The translations under genes were made by a program, and so were the position numbers. DNA of 19,133 nucleotides, taken from NaphS2 sp964588535 (GTDB lineage Bacteria > Desulfobacterota > DSM-4660 > Desulfatiglandales > Desulfatiglandaceae). Of this stretch, positions 7,048 through 13,106 are shown piece after piece. The notes under the pieces are model-generated. The model saw only the letters and a program-made list of their open reading frames with translations. It had not been told where the DNA came from and did not search any database. The DNA lies in the NCBI GenBank assembly GCA_964588535.1, contig CAZPQA010000062.1, forward strand, positions 1-19,133, read 5' to 3'. Positions within the stretch are counted from its first letter, which is position 1; each line of letters opens with the position of its first letter.

Positions 7048-8628
7048 TTAGACCAACCCCAGGATCTTCCACCATATGCCGGCCACCAATATCAAAAGCC
7101 CTAACAAAATGGGAGTTGCGAAAACGCCCGCTTTGGTGAGGTCACTTGCTTTGAAATACTTATAACTGTAGGCAATGGCATTGGGGGGACAACCGATTAC
7201 CAGGAGCATGGCAAAGGAGGTAGCAGTACCAAGGCAAAGCGCCATCACAATGGGATCTACCCCTTCTAACTGGGCCATGGGGATCACAATGGGCAAGATC
7301 AGGGCCGCCGCAGCCACATTGGCCATGGCATTGGTCACAAGGGCCCCAAAGAGTCCGACCCCTGCAAAGAGGATGAGCCAGCCCCCCCCCTGTACCAGTG
7401 GAAAAAATAGATAGGCAAAATACTTTGCGGCCCCTGAGTAGCCCATTGCAAGACCGAGAGAAATCCCGCCTCCAAAGATGAACAGGGCCGTTCCCCACTC
7501 AAGATGTTCGTGAATGTCCTGCCATTTCAGGACTCCAAAAAGGACCAATGCGCCTACACCCAGCATCCCCGTTACAGAGTAATCGATACCATGGAGTCCC
7601 TTTGTTAACCACAGGATAAATGAAAGGCCGATGATAATCACAGCCTTCTTTTCCAGGGGGCTCCAGGGACCGATCGCCTCGTCGAATTCGGGAAGTTTGA
7701 ATTTGGGATCGGGTCGGAATACAAAATAGAGGATTATAACGGATGCGGGCACGGTAATAATTGCGATCGGCATGCAATACAAGATCCAATCGAAGAATGT
7801 TATTTCTATACCGGTAAATTCCTTAAGAAATGCGGCCGCGACCATGCAGCGGCCACCGCCCACAAGGGTCCCCATACCCCCGCAGGAGCAGGCAAACGGT
7901 AAGGATAACATCATAAACTTTCCAGTATTGGTGTAAGGTTCGATACCAACGGCCCTCATCAGGGGAATCATGGTGACGATTCCGACCGCGCAGGCCGCCG
8001 CGTCATGCATGAAGGAAGAGGATATGCCAAGCCCCATGGAGATGATAAAGGTAAATTTGACAACGCTGCTGCCAGCTTTTTTTATGATGAAATACCCTAA
8101 TCGCTTTGTAATTCCCGCCTTTTCCAAGGATATGGCAAATATGAGACAGCACATGATAAACACGACCACCGGGTGCATATAGGGGGCCCAGGCCCCTTTC
8201 ACATCAGTGACCCCCATTATGACCAAGAAAACGCCGATACAGATGGCCGTGATTTCGAGGGGTATCGGTTCCACCACAAAGAGAAAGACCAGTACCACCA
8301 AGACGGCCAGAAATCTCATTGCTTTTGGAGAGAGGCCGTTCTCATAGACAACATGAACCCCCTTCATATCTGATTCCGCAGCTTTCTCCTTAAGAAATTC
8401 CCCGGTAGCTTCCTTAGTGCCGGGGAATTTTGCCTCCACCATGTACCCTGCTTCAGGATCTTCTTCAGGGGATACTATTTTGAAATATTGGCTTACCTGT
8501 TGAAAGAGTTTTTGATCGCTATCGCCGGTAATCGAAAATTTCGTGCCTTCCGGTCTGGGTAAGAGCATAACAATAACTCCCAGCGAAAATGCAATACAGA
8601 GCAGGAACCCCTTAGTCTTGAAAAACAT
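7048..8628 (-). CDS. DASS/SLC13-family anion transporter with an N-terminal extracytoplasmic insert
   Basis: This 526-residue membrane protein matches the divalent anion:Na+ symporter (DASS) fold. About a dozen hydrophobic segments form two repeats, the first with GGMGTLVGGG (250-259) and the second with TNAMAN (432-437) and the loop CPPNAIAY (480-487). Two things are unusual. A helix at 7-23 is followed by about 80 polar residues before the next helix, apparently outside the membrane. The first-repeat Ser-Asn-Thr motif is replaced by His208-Asp209-Ala210, and the GTPPN-type loop of that repeat is GGGR. Substrate and coupling ion therefore cannot be assigned; a dicarboxylate, sulfate or sulfonate are candidates. 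The ATG has AGGAGG five bases upstream. It is the first gene of a sigma-54 operon with four signalling genes, suggesting that uptake and sensing are linked. Confidence 0.88.
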   Translation of the reverse strand: MFFKTKGFLLCIAFSLGVIVMLLPRPEGTKFSITGDSDQKLFQQVSQYFKIVSPEEDPEAGYMVEAKFPGTKEATGEFLKEKAAESDMKGVHVVYENGLSPKAMRFLAVLVVLVFLFVVEPIPLEITAICIGVFLVIMGVTDVKGAWAPYMHPVVVFIMCCLIFAISLEKAGITKRLGYFIIKKAGSSVVKFTFIISMGLGISSSFMHDAAACAVGIVTMIPLMRAVGIEPYTNTGKFMMLSLPFACSCGGMGTLVGGGRCMVAAAFLKEFTGIEITFFDWILYCMPIAIITVPASVIILYFVFRPDPKFKLPEFDEAIGPWSPLEKKAVIIIGLSFILWLTKGLHGIDYSVTGMLGVGALVLFGVLKWQDIHEHLEWGTALFIFGGGISLGLAMGYSGAAKYFAYLFFPLVQGGGWLILFAGVGLFGALVTNAMANVAAAALILPIVIPMAQLEGVDPIVMALCLGTATSFAMLLVIGCPPNAIAYSYKYFKASDLTKAGVFATPILLGLLILVAGIWWKILGLV

Positions 8629-8711
8629 TTTTCCTCCTATCCTATTTTCTGCGGTAAGGATTTCAATTTTTGCGTGGGTAAGGTGAAAAGATCTTTAGAG
8701 TTGTTTCTAAT

Positions 8712-8728
8712 GGCAATAACTGTGCCAA
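8712..8728 (-). promoter_or_regulatory. Sigma-54 (-24/-12) promoter of the transporter operon
   Basis: On the minus strand the sequence is TTGGCAC-AGTTA-TTGCC, which matches the RpoN consensus TTGGCAC-N5-TTGCW at all core positions with correct spacing; only the last W is C. It lies 84 bp upstream of the transporter start codon and about 115 bp from the palindrome at 8834-8848, a normal distance for an enhancer-binding activator. Confidence 0.88.
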
Positions 8729-8833
8729 GAGATGGAGGGCCGTGGATTTCTTATAACTGTTTAAAAATAATAGGAAATACTGGGGCAGAATGGTTGTTGA
8801 CGTTTTGATGTCAGAAAATAGATGTCGATATTT

Positions 8834-8848
8834 TTTACAGATTGTAAA
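8834..8848. promoter_or_regulatory. Upstream activator site TTTACA-GAT-TGTAAA for the sigma-54 promoter
   Basis: This perfect 6-3-6 inverted repeat is centred about 115 bp upstream of the -24 element. The same sequence stands at nearly the same distance from the other sigma-54 promoter in the window, as expected for a dimeric Fis-type DNA-binding domain. The probable ligand is the NtrC-type regulator encoded at 8943-10388 (inference from proximity). Confidence 0.75.
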
Positions 8849-8942
8849 GACTGGGCATATTCTAAGCGGTGATCCTGAAGGAAGGGCTGTTGTGTTCTAA
8901 AAATTAAGGACGTTTTGCCAGAAGTTTCACAGGGCGTTTTTT

Positions 8943-10388
8943 TTATGATGTTTCTTTTTTTGACGGGAGGTTGCTCACCGATGTTTCGAATTTGAGGCCA
9001 AATTTTTCAATCTTGGAATGAAGGGTGGGTCTTGAAAGGCCTAAGAGTTTGGCTGCGCCGGACCTATTGCCACCTGTGAGGTTGAGGGCCTCACTGATTA
9101 GAATAGTGGCAAACCTGTTCATACATGAATCAAACAGATTCGCCGTATCCTTTGAGGTGAGGGCCTCGTGGACCCATTTGGAGACAGATTTTTCTATTGT
9201 TTCACCATCTCCCACCGTATCCATACCGCTGATGACCTGGGCGATATCTTCTGGTCGAACGGGAGCGCCCCTGTTAAATATCAACGCCTTCTGCAGGGTG
9301 TTGCCGATCTCCCGCACGTTGCCCGGCCATGAATGATCGCTGAGTGCCGAAATAGCCTCTTCTGTAATCCCGGGGTTATCCACGCCGAAGTCTGCGGCAG
9401 ACCTGGCCAGGAAGTATTCTGTCAGGAGTGGGATATCGCCGGACCTCTCTCGAAGGGGAGGGAGTGAGATGGTGACCACCTTGAGGCGGTAGTAGAGGTC
9501 TTCACGAAAGCGACCTTCGGAAAGGGCTTTTTCCAAGTTACGATTGGTGGCTGCAATAATCCGCACATCCACCGGGATAGTGTCTCTGCCTCCGAGGCGT
9601 TCTATGCTTTTTTCCTGTAGAAGCCTCAATATTTTGGCCTGTATGCTGGAAGGCATGTCGCCGATTTCGTCCAAAAATATCGTACCGCTGTTTGCCTGTT
9701 CGATCTTTCCCACACGCCGGTGGGACGCGCCGGTAAAGGCCCCTTTTTCGTATCCGAAAAGCTCGCTTTCTAACAGATTCTCTGGGATAGCAACGCAGTT
9801 GATGACGAGAAAAGGCTTGTTTGCCCGAAGGCTGTGCTGATAAATGGCCCTGGCCACCAGCTCCTTCCCTGTACCCGATTCACCCCGTACAAGCACTGTT
9901 GCATCGGTGGGAGATACTCGTCCAATGGCCTTGTAAACATCCTGCATAGGTTTACTGCGGCCGATGATGGCCTCCCGCGACGCATTGTCAGGAGTGGCGT
10001 TCATATCTACCGGCGAACGCATAAATCGGCCCGCTTCCAGAGCCTGTCCTATGATGCCTAACATTTCAGGGATATCAAAAGGTTTGAGAATGTAATCAAA
10101 GGCCCCCATCTTTGTGGCTTCGATGGCTGTTTCGGTGGTCCCGAAAGCCGTCATGATGATAACAGGGAGTTTGGGCTCCATGGCATGGATGTGTCTAAAG
10201 GTTTCGAGGCCGTTCATTCCAGGTAATCGCATATCCAGAATAACCAGATCCGGGGTTTTCGATTTGACCAGATTGAGACCCACTTCACCGGATGGGGCAC
10301 TGTCAACAGAATAGCCCTCTTCCTTCAGAAGTCTCTGGAAACTGACCCGCAACTGGTCGTCGTCATCAATAATCAGGATAGTGCTCAA
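8943..10388 (-). CDS. NtrC-family sigma-54-dependent response regulator
   Basis: This 481-residue activator has the standard three-part layout. The receiver (residues 1-120) has acidic residues at 8-10, phosphoacceptor D52, switch T80 and K102. The AAA+ domain (about 141-370) has the Walker A motif GESGTGKE (169-176), the sigma-54 contact loop GAFTGA (216-221), Walker B FLDEI, and WPGNVRE. The Fis-type helix-turn-helix is near 438-464 (GGNRSGAAKLLGLSRPTL). Phosphorylation should allow ATP-driven opening of sigma-54 promoters. The start is a TTG, supported by AAGGAG eight bases upstream, two bases after the stop of the kinase gene. It is the only regulator here with a sigma-54 activation domain, and both operons carry sigma-54 promoters with a shared palindrome. 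It probably activates the transporter operon and its own operon. Confidence 0.95.
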   Translation of the reverse strand: MSTILIIDDDDQLRVSFQRLLKEEGYSVDSAPSGEVGLNLVKSKTPDLVILDMRLPGMNGLETFRHIHAMEPKLPVIIMTAFGTTETAIEATKMGAFDYILKPFDIPEMLGIIGQALEAGRFMRSPVDMNATPDNASREAIIGRSKPMQDVYKAIGRVSPTDATVLVRGESGTGKELVARAIYQHSLRANKPFLVINCVAIPENLLESELFGYEKGAFTGASHRRVGKIEQANSGTIFLDEIGDMPSSIQAKILRLLQEKSIERLGGRDTIPVDVRIIAATNRNLEKALSEGRFREDLYYRLKVVTISLPPLRERSGDIPLLTEYFLARSAADFGVDNPGITEEAISALSDHSWPGNVREIGNTLQKALIFNRGAPVRPEDIAQVISGMDTVGDGETIEKSVSKWVHEALTSKDTANLFDSCMNRFATILISEALNLTGGNRSGAAKLLGLSRPTLHSKIEKFGLKFETSVSNLPSKKETS

Positions 10389-10390
10389 GG

Positions 10391-11848
10391 TTAAGACTCC
10401 TTTATGGGCAGGGTGATGATAAAGGTAGTTCCCTCCCCCCTCTCAGATATCAGTTCCAAGCTCCCCCCATGGCCTTCCATGATCCTGCGGGCGATGCTCA
10501 GGCCCAGGCCTGTTCCTTCCTCCCTGGTGGTGAAAAAGGGTTGAAAGACCTTTTCCCGGTTTGACTTCTGAATCCCCGGTCCGGTGTCGGTTACCCGGAT
10601 AATAACAGCGGGTCCATAAGGTTCTCTGAAGCCTTCTTCTTCATGGATAACAATGGCACCGCCCCCTTCCATTGCCTCGCAAGCATTCTCCAAGAGGTTG
10701 ATCAGCACCTCTTTTATCTGTTCCGGATCCACCTGAATTTCATGAAGGGGAGTCTGACGACTGACTGATGCCGCCACGTTGTAGGATTCAAGGCGGTGGC
10801 GAAGCAGTTGGAGGACCAGGTCTACAACCTCTGACGGGCTGATTTTCTGTGTCTTGAGCTTGGGCGGGCGGGAAAACTCAAGGAAGTTCTGCACAATCGT
10901 ATCAATGTGGCGGATTTCCTCGGAAATCACCTCAAAATCATCCCTTTGGATGGGGGAGAGTTCAAGCGCCCTGTTAAGAGAAAAGAGACGCATCTTTACG
11001 GAAGTAAGGGGATTGCGAACACTGTGGGCCATCCCTGCTGCCAGTTTCCCTACCGATGCCATCTTTTCCGCCTGCAGGAGGGTCTCCTGGCTTTTTTGAA
11101 GTGCGGCCTGTGTATGGTCTGCGTCTTTGATCAGACCACGCACGCTTTGGCTCAAGACATTGACTTCATCTCCTGCGCCGATCGGCTTCACATGCCTGTC
11201 TGCCTCTGAAGCCAACCTGCGAATGGGAATCAAAATCTGTTTTGTCAAAACAAAGGCCAGTAGCACGCCCAAAATCAGGACGGTTAATATGGCTGTTCCG
11301 GCAACAAGCCTGAGGTTTCCAGCCTGCATGAGGCTTTTGTCTCTCGCTTGTTCGATGGTCTCCCTGTGAAGGGTCTTATACTCCTCGCAGAAGTCAAATA
11401 TCCTGAAAAACTGGTTTCGCGCCTCCTTATGAAGCCTGGCGCCTGATTCACGATCCCCCTCTTTATAATGCAGAATAACCTGGTCTTTAAAGAGGGCATA
11501 GCGCCCATATTCCCCTTCGATCTGTGAAATGGCCTCCATTTGAGGTTCATTCTGAGCAAGGGCCTTTGCTTCTTTGAGTCGCTCCTTGAAAACCTGACGG
11601 TGTTCCCCTAATTGTCTGAGCCAGTCCGGATCACCATCCAAGAAATAGTACGAAACAAACCCCTTCTGATTCACAAGAGCAATTTCCAGCCCTTCCGCAG
11701 CATAAAAGGCAGCTATATTCTTAGAGATAATGTGGGTCAGAAGCCCTTCCATTCGGTATGTGTACCATACCATTACAAGCCCGCCCATTAAGGTAACAAG
11801 CACCAGAGCGGTCAAGAGAAGATATATACGTGTGCGGAGATTCATCAT
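10391..11848 (-). CDS. Membrane sensor histidine kinase with HAMP domain (partner of the NtrC-type regulator)
   Basis: I place the start at the paired ATGs near 11848, just before the first membrane helix. A TTG at 11935, in frame and directly after the previous stop codon, would add 29 residues; neither has a clear ribosome binding site. From 11848 the protein has 485 residues. It has a membrane helix at about 7-28 and a periplasmic, mostly helical four-helix-bundle-like sensor of about 145 residues. The second helix at about 182-203 leads into a HAMP domain. The HisKA box is GMAHSVRNPL (His275), and the ATPase domain has N384, N388, DTGPGI and GTGLG. The usual acidic residue after the phospho-His is serine. 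It resembles the NtrB/ZraS/DctB group that phosphorylates NtrC-type regulators, and the gene for such a regulator follows it by 2 bp. Confidence 0.92.
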   Translation of the reverse strand: MMNLRTRIYLLLTALVLVTLMGGLVMVWYTYRMEGLLTHIISKNIAAFYAAEGLEIALVNQKGFVSYYFLDGDPDWLRQLGEHRQVFKERLKEAKALAQNEPQMEAISQIEGEYGRYALFKDQVILHYKEGDRESGARLHKEARNQFFRIFDFCEEYKTLHRETIEQARDKSLMQAGNLRLVAGTAILTVLILGVLLAFVLTKQILIPIRRLASEADRHVKPIGAGDEVNVLSQSVRGLIKDADHTQAALQKSQETLLQAEKMASVGKLAAGMAHSVRNPLTSVKMRLFSLNRALELSPIQRDDFEVISEEIRHIDTIVQNFLEFSRPPKLKTQKISPSEVVDLVLQLLRHRLESYNVAASVSRQTPLHEIQVDPEQIKEVLINLLENACEAMEGGGAIVIHEEEGFREPYGPAVIIRVTDTGPGIQKSNREKVFQPFFTTREEGTGLGLSIARRIMEGHGGSLELISERGEGTTFIITLPIKES

Positions 11849-11938
11849 AACGGCGTTAAAAAGAGCCTGTTTAAAATAGTTTGTCAAGGTATTTTGTACA
11901 GACGAGTTCGGGGTATGGTTCGGGAGAAAGGTCAAAAT

Positions 11939-12373
11939 TCACACATAATTCAGCATTTCTGATACCACTTTTTTTAGATACTCGGTACTGTTCCCCTGTT
12001 TTTCCACAAAGACTGTTGTGATTAAGGCTTCCGGATAGTCAGCATAATCTGTTTTAAAAGAATGAATCACCACCGGTAGCGAGGAAATCCGGTCATTGAT
12101 TTGTTTAAACAGCTCCACCTCTTCCCCATCCGGCAGATCCGGGTCCAATATAAGGAGATCAAGTGGCGCCTGGCTGAAGACCCATTTCAAGACCTCCCGG
12201 CTGTCCTTTGCCAGCCGGACCCTGTAGCTTTCAGCCATCATCTCTCGCTTCAGGAACTCTCTCACATTCGGATTCCGGTCCGCTATCAAGATGGTGAATT
12301 TATTTTCGTTTTCCCTGTTAATAACGCAACCTCCCATATTCCCGGACTGCCGCCGATTTCGTCCGGCCGGCAA
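11939..12373 (-). CDS. Divergent stand-alone receiver-like protein
   Basis: This 144-residue protein has a receiver fold from about residue 26: TILIADRN, LILDPDLPDG with phosphoacceptor D77, a serine at the switch position (S105 in VVIHSF) and K125. The acidic pair is reduced to Ala31-Asp32, so Mg2+ binding may be weaker, but the phosphorylation site is kept. It has no output domain. The TTG start at 12373 lies about 15 nt from the predicted sigma-54 transcription start, and the GGTGA upstream can pair with 16S rRNA. The first 20 residues look unstructured. A GGAGG inside the gene is spaced correctly for an AUU codon (residue 18), a rarer possible start. It is the first gene of the operon with the HAMP kinase and the sigma-54 activator, so it may modulate that pair. 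Confidence 0.82.
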   Translation of the reverse strand: MPAGRNRRQSGNMGGCVINRENENKFTILIADRNPNVREFLKREMMAESYRVRLAKDSREVLKWVFSQAPLDLLILDPDLPDGEEVELFKQINDRISSLPVVIHSFKTDYADYPEALITTVFVEKQGNSTEYLKKVVSEMLNYV

Positions 12374-12398
12374 CTTCTACTCACCCTTAGTCGTGAAA

Positions 12399-12415
12399 AG
12401 CAATAGATGTGCCAA
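12399..12415 (-). promoter_or_regulatory. Sigma-54 (-24/-12) promoter of the regulator operon
   Basis: On the minus strand the sequence is TTGGCAC-ATCTA-TTGCT, a complete match to the RpoN consensus. Transcription should start near 12388, about 15 nt before the TTG codon at 12373. The activator palindrome is centred about 120 bp upstream. Since the operon encodes a sigma-54 activator, this implies positive autoregulation. Confidence 0.9.
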
Positions 12416-12524
12416 AATCCACGAAGGGTCTCAGAACTGGCGTAACACTTCATAAACACAGTAAGAATTCAAGCGTGGGAACGAGGGTTTTTCTAAATTG
12501 TTAGGCTTTTGTCCATCGCCAGAT

Positions 12525-12539
12525 TTTACAATCTGTAAA
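12525..12539. promoter_or_regulatory. Upstream activator site TTTACA-ATC-TGTAAA
   Basis: This perfect inverted repeat is the exact reverse complement of the sites at 3011 and 8834, including the three central bases. The symmetry extends by one more base on each side (TTTTACA...TGTAAAA). Its centre is about 120 bp upstream of the -24 element at 12409-12415. Confidence 0.75.
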
Positions 12540-12617
12540 ATTCTCTGACAATTTAATCTCATAGGTCTCGCCATCCAGAATAGAATGACTGTAAATTCAA
12601 TTTTAACAGCCCAGATC

Positions 12618-12645
12618 GGGGCCCACCCGCTCTTGACTGGGCCCC
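12618..12645. repeat. GC-rich stem-loop
   Basis: GGGGCCCA (12618-12625) and TGGGCCCC (12638-12645) form a perfect 8-bp stem with a 12-base loop. No T-run follows on either strand, so it is not a classical terminator. It lies in the long divergent region and could be part of an RNA leader. Confidence 0.45.
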
Positions 12646-12706
12646 CAACAGCCTATCCTTTTATCAAGGCCGCAGAAGTTGTTGCCAAAAAAAGGAGAAG
12701 CGCCAT

Positions 12707-12755
12707 ATGATCGATTCAGGAAAAAGCCCCTGCCACAGTTAGAGGAAGGGGGTTT
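12707..12755 (+). other. Eleven-codon reading frame with strong ribosome binding site, overlapping a hairpin
   Basis: AAAGGAG lies nine bases before an ATG at 12707 that opens an 11-codon frame (MIDSGKSPCHS) ending in TAG. Bases 12723-12734 pair with 12744-12755 (12-bp stem, two mismatches, 9-base loop), so the stem overlaps the frame. The layout resembles a leader peptide with an attenuator, but the next gene (IclR) is 350 bp away with its own promoter. It may instead be the front of a deleted gene. Confidence 0.25.
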
Positions 12756-12803
12756 CGGAGGCCGGTATCAGCAGAAACACTTGAAGGGGATTTGTGGTTT
12801 TTT

Positions 12804-12818
12804 TTTATAGATTGCAAA
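12804..12818. promoter_or_regulatory. Degenerate copy of the TTTACA-N3-TGTAAA site
   Basis: TTTATAGATTGCAAA differs at two positions, one in each half-site, from TTTACAGATTGTAAA and keeps the central GAT. It is about 280 bp beyond the perfect copy. It could be a second, weaker activator site for the regulator operon. No sigma-54 promoter faces the IclR gene from here. Confidence 0.35.
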
Positions 12819-12887
12819 AGGCGGTAGCAGAAATAATGAAGATCGCCTGCATCGACCTCAAACCGCATCCCCTGGCCATCTCAATTA

Positions 12888-13025
12888 TCATTTCCACGGC
12901 TCGGTAAGACAAACAAAGAGAGGTCCCAGGATGCCAACAGGGCAACGCCGGCTGTGGACATTCGGCCCTGATTGGGGCTTTATGTCAGCACCGTATCGGA
13001 CGTCAAACAGCTTTTGACCCATCAT
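12888..13025 (-). pseudogene. Short reading frame (45 codons) divergent from the IclR gene, possible gene remnant
   Basis: On the minus strand AAGGAG stands eight bases before an ATG at 13025. The frame runs 45 codons to a TGA, beginning MMGQKLFDVRYGADIK. The ribosome binding site is better than that of the IclR gene itself, and the front reads like the start of a normal protein. The later residues (proline, cysteine and arginine-rich) do not, which fits a gene cut by deletion or frameshift. The palindrome at 13061-13103 lies directly upstream, as in divergent IclR-controlled pairs. No family is recognised. Confidence 0.3.
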
Positions 13026-13037
13026 CGGAATTTCTCC

Positions 13038-13065
13038 TTGACATCCGAGCTTGTTCTTATATAAT
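13038..13065 (+). promoter_or_regulatory. Sigma-70 promoter of the IclR operon
   Basis: TTGACA (13038-13043) and TATAAT (13060-13065), both exact consensus, are separated by 16 bp. Transcription would start near 13072, leaving a leader of about 35 nt before the ATG at 13107. Such a strong promoter fits repression by the overlapping palindrome. Confidence 0.8.
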
Positions 13066-13103
13066 ACCATATATGTTTCTCTTAGACTCATATCTGGTAT
13101 TAT
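13061..13103. promoter_or_regulatory. Probable IclR operator: 15-bp inverted repeat over the -10 box and start site
   Basis: ATAATACCATATATG (13061-13075) and CATATCTGGTATTAT (13089-13103) are inverted repeats with one mismatch and a 13-bp spacer. The left arm overlaps the -10 box and the right arm ends three bases before the IclR start codon. A protein bound here would block transcription. Position and symmetry fit autorepression by the adjacent IclR protein, but binding is inferred. Confidence 0.7.
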
Positions 13104-13106
13104 GCT

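Larger units (their letters stand above)
8629..8942. other. Promoter region of the transporter operon
   Basis: This 314-bp gap separates two minus-strand operons. It holds the sigma-54 promoter (8712-8728) and a perfect activator palindrome (8834-8848). The implied start of transcription is near 8701, giving a leader of about 70 nt. No small gene was found. A run of T at 8937-8944 lies beside weak GC pairs, but no clear terminator for the upstream operon is seen. Confidence 0.7.
12374..13106. other. 733-bp divergent regulatory region
   Basis: This gap lies between the minus-strand regulator operon and the plus-strand IclR operon. It holds a sigma-54 promoter (12399-12415), a perfect activator palindrome (12525-12539), a degenerate second palindrome (12804-12818), two strong hairpins (12618-12645, 12723-12755), tiny reading frames, and the sigma-70 promoter with operator of the IclR gene. 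It is much longer than the promoters need. The short frames with good ribosome binding sites suggest gene remnants or leader peptides. Confidence 0.6.

Noticed and set aside
7160..7498. 112-codon minus-strand frame inside the transporter gene
   Set aside because: It is a shadow of the transporter in another frame; the encoded sequence has no domain and the transporter frame is clearly the real one.
8925..8945. GGGCG followed by eight T as a terminator
   Set aside because: The T-run is on the plus strand, where no gene reads through, and the pairing arm is only about three bases.
12837..12911. 24-codon plus-strand frame beginning MKIACIDLKPHP
   Set aside because: It has no ribosome binding site, is very short and lies in a region with several chance frames; nothing supports expression.
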